A stretch of 49,117 nt of DNA, from NCBI GenBank assembly GCA_012026785.1, contig VEOW01000120.1, forward strand, positions 1 to 49,117, read 5' to 3'. The stretch is from Chloroflexota bacterium (GTDB taxonomy: Bacteria > Chloroflexota > Limnocylindria > Limnocylindrales > CSP1-4). Position numbers and translations under genes: made by a program. The notes below the pieces were generated by a model. It saw only the letters and a program-made list of their open reading frames with translations. It was not told where the DNA came from and ran no database searches. This document shows, one piece after another, positions 21,239 through 30,085 of the stretch (the stretch's first letter is position 1; each line of letters opens with the position of its first letter).

Positions 21239-21618
21239 CTCGCGACCCACGGGCCGGCATTGGGCCCGGGATGACCAGCACGTGAGAATCGGGGAGCTCA
21301 TCGGGCCCGTTCGTGGTTGAGCCCGACGGCCCGGTCCGATGCGTTTCGTCTCCAATGTGCACTCCCGGCACGCTAGTCAACGAAACCCGCCGTCGAGCGG
21401 ACTGCAACGGTCCTGCGCCCCGGCTGATTCCGCCCTCCCCGAGGGTGGCTCGGGACAGGTCGGTCGGAGCTTGGGCCGCGGCCGGTCGCAGTTCGGAACG
21501 AACGTGCCTGGGGTGGGCATTGGTGAAGAACCGCGACCGCAGCGACGAGCTGCTCGAGGGTCCGGCGCCGCCAGCTAGCAGGTCACGCCAAGGCGTGCAC
21601 GGCCGCGGCGCGGCGGCC

Positions 21619-21890
21619 TGTGGACGCGCCGTGGATGGGACGGCCGACTTTCGATGCCGAAGTCCGAAACTCGTGGATAAGGGGGGTTCCCCCGGGTTGG
21701 CCACGGGGCTACATTCGGTCTTGCCCGGAGGGGCCCTGAGCAACCAGGAGCGACTCCCGCCGATGCTCGCATCGGCACCCGGTCCCAGTGCTTGCACTGG
21801 GTTCGGGGGATCGCCCCAAGGAGTTCGGCGGTTCCTTCGGGCGTTTTGTCATGCGCCGCGCGAGTCCCGGCGCGGCTCGTTCGATCGAGC
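21619..21890 (+). ncRNA. Candidate structured RNA/DNA element, copy 2 (strand tentative)
   Basis: Same motif order and near-identical spacing as copy 1; hairpins GCCGATG-CTCG-CATCGGC (21759-21776) and CCCAGTG-CTTG-CACTGGG (21784-21801). Confidence 0.55.
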
Positions 21891-21905
21891 TGGGAGGGCA
21901 GGGGG

Positions 21906-22763
21906 TTGACCGCCGAGGTCCGGCCCGAACGGCTCGGCGGCTGGTCGCGGATCCCGCTCTCGGCGCAGCTGCCGGCCATCGCACTCGTTGGCATCCTGGG
22001 CGTCGGTGCCGTCTACCGGCCAGCCGCCCCGGTCGCCTTCGTCGCCGTGCTGTTCCTGTACCTGGTCGTCCGGTGGCAGGGTCGGCGCTCGACGGTCCTC
22101 GCGGCCCTCCTGCCGGTGTCGGCGGTCCTCATGTGGCGCGGGCTGCCGGCCCCGTTGGCCGACCCGGCCGGGCTCGACTGTACGAATTTCCTCTCACCAC
22201 CGGCCGTGTGGCGGTTCATGGCCGCGGCGATCACGATCGTCGTGGTCGGGCTCCTGGTGGCGGACCGTCGTGCGACCCTCCGGGAGCTCGGGCTGCGGCT
22301 CGGCTCGCAACGCGTGGTCCTGGTGTCGCTGGTCGCGCTGGCGGTGGTGGCGCCGCTCGCGGTGTGGTTCGGGAACCTCGTCGGTGGGCTGTTCGGCGAG
22401 GTCTTCTTCGGATCGTTCGCGCTCGACTTCCGACCGGCGGCCCTGGCGCCGGCACTCCTGTTCGCGGCTTCGAACGCGGTCGCCGAGGAGGTGGCCTACC
22501 GGGGCGCGATGCGGGCCTGGCTGGCGCCGACGCTCGGGATCGTGGGCGCCAATCTCGCCCAGGCGATTCTCTTCGGCCTGTCCCACACCGGCGACGACTT
22601 CGTGGGCGCCTCGGCGGCCATCCCGCCGGCCGCGGCGATGGTCCTCGTGGCCTTCGTGGGCGGGGTCATCGTCCGTCGGACCGGCACGCTCCTGCCCGTC
22701 GTCGCGGTCCACCTGGCCGCTGACATCCCGCTCTACTACTACTTGGCCTGCCGCGCGGCCTGA
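21906..22763 (+). CDS. CPBP family intramembrane metalloprotease
   Basis: AEEVAYRGAMRAWL, AILFGLSHTGDD, multiple TM helices; TTG start with GGGAGGG upstream. Confidence 0.82.
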   Translation: MTAEVRPERLGGWSRIPLSAQLPAIALVGILGVGAVYRPAAPVAFVAVLFLYLVVRWQGRRSTVLAALLPVSAVLMWRGLPAPLADPAGLDCTNFLSPPAVWRFMAAAITIVVVGLLVADRRATLRELGLRLGSQRVVLVSLVALAVVAPLAVWFGNLVGGLFGEVFFGSFALDFRPAALAPALLFAASNAVAEEVAYRGAMRAWLAPTLGIVGANLAQAILFGLSHTGDDFVGASAAIPPAAAMVLVAFVGGVIVRRTGTLLPVVAVHLAADIPLYYYLACRAA

Positions 22764-22781
22764 GGCCGCCGGGCGAGATCG

Positions 22782-24161
22782 TCAGCGGACCGTCAGCCGC
22801 AGTTTCCCGAACTGCCCTCCGAAGCCGCCGACCTGGACCCAGTAGCGCGTGCCGGCGGCCGTCTTCCAGGTGACACGACTCTGATAGCTCCACGAGTCTT
22901 GTGGGTCGTCGACGCAGGCACCGCGGACCGGCACAAGCCGGCCGGTCCCGTTGCGGACATACACCGCCGCCACCGTGTCGAACAGGCTGCCCGCGGTGTC
23001 GACCGTCACCCTGGTGCCGTCGCCGTCGATGGCATACCAGACCGTGAACCCGACGTCGGCACCGCACCGGACTGGCCGCTCTGGGGCCGGTGAGGCGCCC
23101 TTCGTCCAGAGCGCGACGCGATCGCCGTCGGCGAGGAGACGCGCCCCTCGGGGCTTGTCGTTCGGGGGGACGTGCCCACCCGGCCGGGGACCGTTGGGCG
23201 AGGTCGCAATGACCTTCCCACGGACGTCGAAGCCGACGCACCCGCCGAGGTCGAAGCGCATGCCCCCGATGGCGAGGCTGCCCTCGAAGTCGAGCGCCTG
23301 ACCGCGGTACGCCTCGCGATAGTCGCGGACCCGCAGCGTCTCGTCGATCGGATCGCCCCGCCCGACGATCGCCATCTGGATCGACGCCGCGCCGGCTTCG
23401 CCGGAGTCGTAGTCGTAGGCGGCGAGCGCGGCATCGAGGCGGTCGCCTCGGAACGGGACCTGGCCGTAGGCGCCGAGCCATCGACCGTCGTGCGAATACG
23501 CCTCGACGTCGACGTAGGCCTCCCGGCGTTCGAGGGCGGTCCAGAGGTATGCCACGTCGCCGTCCGCGTTGACGAGCTCGCAGGCCAGCCCTCGGGACGT
23601 GAAGTTGTCGACGTAGGCGGTCGGATTCGTCACGAAGACGCGCTGGGTCCACGAATCGGCGAAGCAGCCATCGAGCGAGAATGCCGAGCCGGCCACCATG
23701 AGGGTGCCGGTGGGATCGAGGACCTGGTCGGTGCCCGAGTAGCGCTCCCAGAAGTTACCGTCCCGGTAGCGATCGTCGTACGCCATCGGCGCACCGACCG
23801 GGGACAGGATCGCCTCGAAGGCCGCCCAGCCAGCGGGGTCGCCGTTGCGCCGCACCAGCGGGATCCGGCCGGACAGGACGCTGCCGTCCCACTGCAGCTC
23901 GGGCGTCCGCTCCCAGTCGCGTGATCGGTTCGGGAATTGCGACAGGTCACCTCGCGTCCAGTACTCGAGCATCGCGTCGGCGCCGTCGGCTGACAGCGCG
24001 GCCTCGAAGTAGGCGACGGCCGGGCCGTTGGAAGCGTTGAGCGCATCGCACCAGATCGTGACACCCGCGCCACTGAGATGCGTCGCGCGTCCGGCCCAGG
24101 TCGTGCCCGGCAAGGTCAGGATCAGGAGCAGCGCTCCCAAGACCGCCGGGAGGCGCTTCAT
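22782..24161 (-). CDS. Secreted hypothetical protein
   Basis: Signal peptide MKRLPAVLGALLLILTLPGTTWA; RBS AGGAGG upstream; pre-peptidase-like C-terminus (YWVQVGGFGG). Confidence 0.75.
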   Translation of the reverse strand: MKRLPAVLGALLLILTLPGTTWAGRATHLSGAGVTIWCDALNASNGPAVAYFEAALSADGADAMLEYWTRGDLSQFPNRSRDWERTPELQWDGSVLSGRIPLVRRNGDPAGWAAFEAILSPVGAPMAYDDRYRDGNFWERYSGTDQVLDPTGTLMVAGSAFSLDGCFADSWTQRVFVTNPTAYVDNFTSRGLACELVNADGDVAYLWTALERREAYVDVEAYSHDGRWLGAYGQVPFRGDRLDAALAAYDYDSGEAGAASIQMAIVGRGDPIDETLRVRDYREAYRGQALDFEGSLAIGGMRFDLGGCVGFDVRGKVIATSPNGPRPGGHVPPNDKPRGARLLADGDRVALWTKGASPAPERPVRCGADVGFTVWYAIDGDGTRVTVDTAGSLFDTVAAVYVRNGTGRLVPVRGACVDDPQDSWSYQSRVTWKTAAGTRYWVQVGGFGGQFGKLRLTVR

Positions 24162-24608
24162 GGCATTCCTCCTCGCCCCGGGGACGCGGCCCCCAGTCCG
24201 GCGCGGAGCTAGCTGTTGGCACGCGCTGCAGCCCGTCTCGGACCGCCTGCGCCGCGTGCCCGTCGGTGTCGGTCTAGCACTCGCCCAGCTGTCGCCGATA
24301 GGCCCGAGTGTCACCCGGCGCGACGACTTGCGGCGCTACCCCAACCGTCGTCACCACCACGGCCTCTATCCGGTCGTGCCTTCCCCTCAGCGTCACCGTC
24401 CGGTGCCGGCAGGCCGTTGACGTGTCGCGTTGTTGGTCCGGTTGATCCGGACGGACAGTGACTCGAACCGATCAAGCGCGCGGCCGAGGTCGACGAGCAG
24501 CTGCTCCCGGTCCTCGGCCGGCGCATCCTGGTCCTCGTAGCGGAGCACGGCCGCGGCATCGCCCCGAGGGCCGGACCCGGTCCGCCGTGGGCCGGGGTAG
24601 GGGAGGCC

Positions 24609-25409
24609 TCACGACGACGCGTTCGTGACCACCACGACGTCGAACGGCTCCTGCTTGCCCTTGAGCGCCAGTCGCCGCCGCTCCAGGTCGTCGCCCAGCC
24701 CGGCGGCTCGAGCTGCCTCGGCGGACACCAGCACCTCGCCGGCACCCGCGGCCGCGGCCAGGCGAGCCGCGGTGTTGACCGTGTCGCCGAGCGAGGTCAG
24801 CTCGACATGGGGCGGCGTCCCGACGGCGCCGAACCACACGAGGCCGGTATGGACGCCCGCGCCGACGGGGACCCAGGGCGCCTCTGCCATCCCATGGCCG
24901 GTCATTCGAAGGACGGCCTGGGCAGCCTCGATCGCGCGGGCCACATGCCGGTCGCCGGCGAGGCCCGGGTAGAACATCGCCACGAGCTCGTCGCCGACGA
25001 ACTTGTCGATCGCGCCGTCATGCTCGAAGACGGCGCGGCTCGCGACCGCGTAGAACCGTTCCAGGAGGCGGTGGAAATCACCCGGCGACATCGTCTCGGC
25101 CAGGGCCGTCGAGCCACGGATGTCGGCGAACAGCATCGTGCCCTCGACTTCGGCACCGCCGTGGTGCCGGATGAGGTGGTTCTGGCAGCCGGTGCAGACG
25201 TTCGGATTGGCATCCGACGGCCGGCGGCCGATCAGGCGCATGACCCGGCCGCCGGCGCCCGAGAACGGCGCCGTGCAGAGGCGACAGCGCGGATCGCTCG
25301 GCAGGCGCGTGAACAGTCGTCGGGCGGCATGCGTCGCGTCGCCGCCTTGGGTCAGGTACTCGCGCCAGTACTCGTCGTCGAACGGCTTGCCGCCGGTCTC
25401 GGGCTCCAT
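24609..25409 (-). CDS. Class III adenylate/guanylate cyclase
   Basis: TMLFADIRGSTALAETMSP, FVGDELVAMFYPGLAGD, GVHTGLVWFGAVG, LGDTVNTAARLAAAAGAGEVLVS. Confidence 0.88.
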   Translation of the reverse strand: MEPETGGKPFDDEYWREYLTQGGDATHAARRLFTRLPSDPRCRLCTAPFSGAGGRVMRLIGRRPSDANPNVCTGCQNHLIRHHGGAEVEGTMLFADIRGSTALAETMSPGDFHRLLERFYAVASRAVFEHDGAIDKFVGDELVAMFYPGLAGDRHVARAIEAAQAVLRMTGHGMAEAPWVPVGAGVHTGLVWFGAVGTPPHVELTSLGDTVNTAARLAAAAGAGEVLVSAEAARAAGLGDDLERRRLALKGKQEPFDVVVVTNASS

Positions 25410-25469
25410 GCCCCCTCCGCAGCAGTCGCGTTCAGCGTACCTCGCGGTTGCCGCCTGGGCCGTAGCGGG

Positions 25470-25811
25470 CTACCGGCGGCCAAGGACGAGGTCGATGCCG
25501 TGGAGGATGAGCTCGAGCTTGGCGGGGGGCAGTCGGCCGACGACCTCGAGCCGGTCGCGATCGATCGTCACGAGCTGCGTCACGTTCGCGACCGACCGGC
25601 GGGGCAGGTGACTGTCCCGCTCGGATAGCTCGACGTTGCCGGGGCTCCTGGCCCATCTGCGGTTGCTCGTGAGGGCCACGCAGACGACCGTCTGGAGCGA
25701 CGAGCGATTGAACGGGTCGGCCTGGACGACGACGATCGGCCTCCGGAACCCCGGGCCGGAGCCGGCCGGATCGGGCAGCTCGGCCCAACAGACGTCGCCC
25801 TGCGCGATCAC
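25470..25811 (-). CDS. Type II toxin, PemK/MazF family
   Basis: GDVCWAELPDPAGSGPGFRRPIVVVQADPFN ... NVELSERDSHLPRRSVANVTQLVTIDRDRL. Confidence 0.9.
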   Translation of the reverse strand: MIAQGDVCWAELPDPAGSGPGFRRPIVVVQADPFNRSSLQTVVCVALTSNRRWARSPGNVELSERDSHLPRRSVANVTQLVTIDRDRLEVVGRLPPAKLELILHGIDLVLGRR

Positions 25812-26050
25812 AAGTCCGTTGATTCGAGAGTGGCCCGCGCGGTCGCCTCGAGGAAGGAATCGCGGCGGTCCCGCGGTCCAAGCGACCGGATCACTTCGTC
25901 CACCGCGTCGGTCACCTCGTCCTCCGAGTGCCGGGCGACGTATTCCCGGAGTGCGGCGGTGTAGACATCGCTGCGCGTGCGGCCCTGCCGACGGGCGAGG
26001 CGCTCAGCCTTGTCGAACACGTCATCGGGAACCGAGATCGCGGTCTTCAT
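25808..26050 (-). CDS. Ribbon-helix-helix antitoxin for the MazF-like toxin
   Basis: MKTAISVPDDVFDKAERLARRQGRTRSDVYTAALREYV; overlaps toxin start by 4 bp; TATACT 6 nt before ATG. Confidence 0.88.
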   Translation of the reverse strand: MKTAISVPDDVFDKAERLARRQGRTRSDVYTAALREYVARHSEDEVTDAVDEVIRSLGPRDRRDSFLEATARATLESTDL

Positions 26051-26197
26051 ACCGCGAGTATAACCGGCCCCGTCGCCCGGAGCGGGCACCTCATTGTCCT
26101 CGAGCGATCATCGCAGAGTCGCTCCAGCTTCGCCCGCCAGCCTCCCGAGCAGGCAGTGCATTGACTAAGTCGGACTAAGGCGATAGGATCGCCGGCG

Positions 26198-26437
26198 ATG
26201 GAGAGGCCAGTCAACATTCACGAGGCCAAGACCCACCTGTCGCGTCTCGTCGAGCGCGTCGAGGCGGGGGAGGAGATCACCCTCGCGCGGGCCGGCCGGC
26301 CGGTCGCCCGGCTCATCCCGTACCGCCCGCGTCGCGAGCCACGCAAGCTCGGAATGTGGAAAGGAAAGGTCTGGCTGGCCGACGACTGGGACTCGGCGGC
26401 CACGAACGCCGAGATCGGGAGGCTCTTTGACTCGTGA
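26198..26437 (+). CDS. Type II antitoxin, Phd/YefM family
   Basis: MERPVNIHEAKTHLSRLVERVEAGEEITLARAGRPVARLIPY. Confidence 0.93.
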   Translation: MERPVNIHEAKTHLSRLVERVEAGEEITLARAGRPVARLIPYRPRREPRKLGMWKGKVWLADDWDSAATNAEIGRLFDS

Positions 26438-26811
26438 TCGCGCTGTTGGACGCGCACGCGCTCATCTGGGCCTTGACGGACGACCGTCGCCTGGCCAAGG
26501 ACGCCCGGGCGGCCATCAAGGACCGCGCCATTGACGTTCTCGTCTCGGCGGCCACGGCCTGGGAGCTGTCGATCAAGCAGGCCAGCGGCAAGCTGAAGCT
26601 CGATGGGTCCCTGCTCGAGGACGTCGAGGCAGCCGGCTTCTCGTGGCTCCCGATCACGCCTGGCGACGCGGTCTCGGCCGCGGCCCTCCCGCCACATCAC
26701 CGCGATCCGTTCGATCGAATGCTCGTCGCCCAGGCCAAGCGCCTGGACGCGATCCTCATCACGCGCGATCGAGATCTGGCGGCCTACGGGGTCGAGCTCC
26801 TGCTCGCCTGA
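26434..26811 (+). CDS. PIN-domain toxin (VapC-like)
   Basis: IALLDAHALIWALTDDRRL ... WELSIKQASGKL ... HHRDPFDRMLVAQAKRLDAILITRD. Confidence 0.93.
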   Translation: MIALLDAHALIWALTDDRRLAKDARAAIKDRAIDVLVSAATAWELSIKQASGKLKLDGSLLEDVEAAGFSWLPITPGDAVSAAALPPHHRDPFDRMLVAQAKRLDAILITRDRDLAAYGVELLLA

Positions 26812-26909
26812 GTCGGCGACAGGGGAGTCGCCAAGAACCGATCGGTCTCGAGGTCCGCGTCGCCGTCGTAGTTCGGCCGCTCCTCGGACCAATGTTGTAG
26901 TATGCAACA

Positions 26910-27161
26910 ATGATCACCGTTCCTGAGGCTGCCCGTCGCGCCCGACGCAACCCCGAGACGATTCGTCGCTGGATCCGGGAGGGGAAGTTGCGCTCCACCA
27001 AGGTCGGCACCCAGCACACGATCGAGGAGCGCGACCTCGAGGCCATCCTCGATGCCGACGACGAGATGCTGCCGCTGCCGCCGGAGTGGCGGACGACCTC
27101 GTGGGGTGCCCCGATGCCGAACGTCGTCAGGCTGGTGCGCCGCTCGAGAGAGGCGCACTGA
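26910..27161 (+). CDS. MerR/excisionase-type HTH antitoxin
   Basis: MITVPEAARRARRNPETIRRWIREGKLRSTKVGTQHTIEERDLE; IR TGTTG-N7-CAACA overlaps the -10. Confidence 0.85.
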   Translation: MITVPEAARRARRNPETIRRWIREGKLRSTKVGTQHTIEERDLEAILDADDEMLPLPPEWRTTSWGAPMPNVVRLVRRSREAH

Positions 27162-27164
27162 AGC

Positions 27165-27602
27165 GTGCGCCTCGTCGTGGATGCGAGCGTGATCGTCGCG
27201 ATCTGCTACGCGGGCGGCGAACTCGGCCGTCTCCGAGGTCACGAGCTGCATGCCCCCGCACTCCTGCCGGCGGAAGTGACCTCGTCGATCCGCGAAGCGG
27301 TCTATCGGGGCGAAGTCCCACTGGCCCAGGCCGCCGGCGCCCTCGAGCGCCTGGCCGGCCTGTTGCTGACATACGACACCCCGGGAGCGCACGCCCTCGA
27401 TGCGTTCACGCTCGCCGAGCAGCTGGGCTGGGCCAAGACGTATGACGCGGAGTACGTCGTCCTCGCGCGAGCCCTGGACGCCCCGCTCGTGACGCTCGAC
27501 GGGCGTCTGCAGCGCGGTGCCGCGGGCGTGGCCCGAGTCATCGGGCCCGCCGCCACCGAAGCCGAGCCCCCGGTTGCCGCTGTCCTCGAGCGGCGTCGAT
27601 GA
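27165..27602 (+). CDS. PIN-domain toxin (VapC family)
   Basis: RLVVDASVIVAI ... LPAEVTSSIREAV ... YDAEYVVLARALDAPLVTLDGRL. Confidence 0.9.
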   Translation: MRLVVDASVIVAICYAGGELGRLRGHELHAPALLPAEVTSSIREAVYRGEVPLAQAAGALERLAGLLLTYDTPGAHALDAFTLAEQLGWAKTYDAEYVVLARALDAPLVTLDGRLQRGAAGVARVIGPAATEAEPPVAAVLERRR

Positions 27603-27775
27603 TCTCGCGTCGCGGACGGACGAGCTGTTGGAGGGTTACGGCGAGCGCTGATCGTCCTCGATCTCGGCTGCCGCGCCGAGCGCCTCGTCCTTGCGGCTGC
27701 CGCCAGCCGACGCTTGCCGAGCTGCGCACGTGATATGCTGTGGTGCACGATGACAACAGTGGGGGCACGGCGACG

Positions 27776-28036
27776 ATGAGCAGGACCAACCTGACCATAC
27801 AGCTCGAGAGCGACGTGATCCGTCGCGCCAAGGTCGTGGCCGCCAAACGCGGAACTTCGGTGAGCGCGCTCGTCGCGCAGGAACTCACCGAGCTCGCGGA
27901 CGAGGACGAGCGCTACGAGGATGCCCGGCGGAGGGCAATGCAGCTGATGGAGCACGCGACGCCCCACGGTGGCCGGACGTGGAGCCGTGACGAGCTGTAT
28001 GCCGAGCGCCTGGATCGGCATGGCAGCCGGCGATAG
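27776..28036 (+). CDS. Ribbon-helix-helix antitoxin (VapB-like)
   Basis: MSRTNLTIQLESDVIRRAKVVAAKRGTSVSALVAQELTEL. Confidence 0.82.
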   Translation: MSRTNLTIQLESDVIRRAKVVAAKRGTSVSALVAQELTELADEDERYEDARRRAMQLMEHATPHGGRTWSRDELYAERLDRHGSRR

Positions 28037-28535
28037 GACCTTCATCGACACCAACATCCTGCTGTACGCGCACGATGCGTCAGCGGCAGCCAAGCAGCCC
28101 GTTGCCCGTGCGGTCCTGGATCGCCTCTGGGCCGAGCGCGCCGGGACGCTCAGCACCCAGGTCCTCCAGGAGTTCTACTACGTGGCCACCCGAAAGCTGA
28201 GTCCGCCGGTCAGCCGAACAGAGGCGCGCCAGGTGATCGACACGTACTCGGCGTGGCCGACCGTGATACTGGATCCGGCGCTCATCCTGGCGGCCACACG
28301 CCTTGAGGAAGAGGAGCAGCTATCGTTCTGGGACGCCCTCATCGTCGAGGCGGCCCGGCTGTCAGGCGCGACGCGCCTACTGACCGAGGACATGCAGCAC
28401 GGGCGGGTCCTCGGTGGGGTTCAGATCGTGAACCCGTTCGCGCCCGAACCGCAGGCCGAGTCCGGCGCTGCTGCAGCTGGCGACGCCGGACGAGGCTCAG
28501 GACCCCGGGCGCGTTGTGCGCCCGAGGACGCATGA
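28020..28535 (+). CDS. PIN-domain toxin (VapC family)
   Basis: FIDTNILLYAHD ... LSTQVLQEFYYVATRK ... LSFWDALIVEAARLSGATRLLTEDMQHG. Confidence 0.92.
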   Translation: MAAGDRTFIDTNILLYAHDASAAAKQPVARAVLDRLWAERAGTLSTQVLQEFYYVATRKLSPPVSRTEARQVIDTYSAWPTVILDPALILAATRLEEEEQLSFWDALIVEAARLSGATRLLTEDMQHGRVLGGVQIVNPFAPEPQAESGAAAAGDAGRGSGPRARCAPEDA

Positions 28536-28590
28536 CCCCAACGGCACGGGTCGGCTTCCGTGCGAATTGAGGTACTTCCGATAATGGTAG

Positions 28591-29691
28591 TTATGTCCGC
28601 GCTGCGCGCAGTCGGTACGTTGCCGCTTCGATTCGAATGAACAGGCGCTTGAGCCAACCCGGAACTCTCCTCAAGAGGTCGACATTGCTTCGTAGCCGTT
28701 CGATGAGGGCGAGGACGGTAACTGCGAGGCCGATTGACAGCGTGGGAAGTACGAATGTAGGAAGTGATAAGCCGCTTCCGACGGCCGCGACGACGATGCC
28801 TGCCGTGACCAACGATGTCGCGATAGGCGCGAACCAACCGGGCCATCGCGGCTCAAGCCCGAATGCCAGAAATCCACGGAATGGCCTGGTTCCGTCGGGA
28901 GCGATTGCTTCGTCACGCCAGTGGTATATGAGCATCTTATCCGTTCGGCGAAGGTCAACGGCCCGGTCGAGGTAGGGCTCCCAGGTTGCACCCTCGAAGA
29001 GCCGTACGTAGCGAAGTGGTGGACTCGCTTGCGTATTCTCTAGCCACGACGGCAGGATTACCAAGGCGTTCAGCTTCGATATGGAGGCCGTACGCCGTTC
29101 GAGGTCTCGGAAAAGGGCGTCCTGTCCTGTGTAGCCGATTGCATCACGCGGTTCATTCACTCGCAGATCGATTAGTGCTGAGCGCCTTGAGCGTCCCCAG
29201 ACCCAAGTCCGGTCTCCCCGGCCGGGCCGAAAACGAATTCGGACGTACCCGGTCGTATTAGCCTGCAGCCGACTAGAAAGCCGGCACGTCCAGAGGGACA
29301 TCCGTGCTCGAGATAGCTCCTTGGCATCGGCTGCTTCCTTCTCGAATGCCTTGACGGCCGCAACAGGAAGCGTGGACCCATCGGCTAAGCGTAGCGTCGT
29401 TCCAACAGCGGTCACGGGCTCACCAAAGATCAACGAGCCGACGCGTTCGTTGGTAATTCGGGCGCTGATGTCCTCTGCGCTCGGCACGGCCGCGACGTCG
29501 CTCGTTTCCACATCGAATGGCAGAAGGACTTGGAACTTCGATATGGGGTGCGACTGTGCGACGAATTTGATGCCGACATCGAAATACAGTACGCGACGCA
29601 TGAACCCGCTCAGCGACCACAGATTCAGATGGCAGTTCTCAACAATGAAGTCGTCATCCTCGTCGCCATGGAGAACAGCAAATGAGCCCAT
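28591..29691 (-). CDS. Hypothetical protein with two C-terminal TM helices
   Basis: MGSFAVLHGDEDDDFIVENC start 4 bp after the upstream stop; hydrophobic segments APIATSLVTAGIVVAAVG and FVLPTLSIGLAVTVLALI. Confidence 0.7.
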   Translation of the reverse strand: MGSFAVLHGDEDDDFIVENCHLNLWSLSGFMRRVLYFDVGIKFVAQSHPISKFQVLLPFDVETSDVAAVPSAEDISARITNERVGSLIFGEPVTAVGTTLRLADGSTLPVAAVKAFEKEAADAKELSRARMSLWTCRLSSRLQANTTGYVRIRFRPGRGDRTWVWGRSRRSALIDLRVNEPRDAIGYTGQDALFRDLERRTASISKLNALVILPSWLENTQASPPLRYVRLFEGATWEPYLDRAVDLRRTDKMLIYHWRDEAIAPDGTRPFRGFLAFGLEPRWPGWFAPIATSLVTAGIVVAAVGSGLSLPTFVLPTLSIGLAVTVLALIERLRSNVDLLRRVPGWLKRLFIRIEAATYRLRAART

Positions 29692-29695
29692 AAAT

Positions 29696-30085
29696 TCAAC
29701 CCGCGTCGTACACGCGTGCATACGACACAGGTGGCCTCGCTAGCCCGTATGCTTGCACGGACTCAGCGTGCTGCCACCGGATCGGATTCATGGCCTCAAT
29801 CGCACTGGCTGTCGAAGCGCCCTCGAGGTAAGCCGCTTCCAAGTGATCAAGCGGCACACCTGCAATAACGTCTATCACTGCAGCCGCGGCGACACGCACC
29901 TCGCCGACCTTGAACTCCCCAGTAACAGCCGAGACTGGCGCGCTCTCATAGACCAAGACACGGTCGCCCGTGGCGAGGTTGACTCGACGCCGTCGATACT
30001 CATAGCGCTTGTCCCCGGCGTACAGGGCCCTCGCGAACCCTGGGTGTATCGAAAGTAGCCATGTCCGCTTGATCTCGCCACTCAT
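29696..30085 (-). CDS. ASCH/PUA-like domain protein
   Basis: WLLSIHPGFARALYAGDKRYEYRRRRVNLATGDRVLVYESAPVSAVTGEFKVGEV. Confidence 0.78.
   Translation of the reverse strand: MSGEIKRTWLLSIHPGFARALYAGDKRYEYRRRRVNLATGDRVLVYESAPVSAVTGEFKVGEVRVAAAAVIDVIAGVPLDHLEAAYLEGASTASAIEAMNPIRWQHAESVQAYGLARPPVSYARVYDAG

Noticed and set aside
21123-21909. ORFs across the hflX-CPBP gap (e.g. 21123-21797 minus, 21313-21909 plus)
   Set aside because: No family signatures; they overlap hairpins and the duplicated element, whose divergence includes frame-breaking spacing changes.
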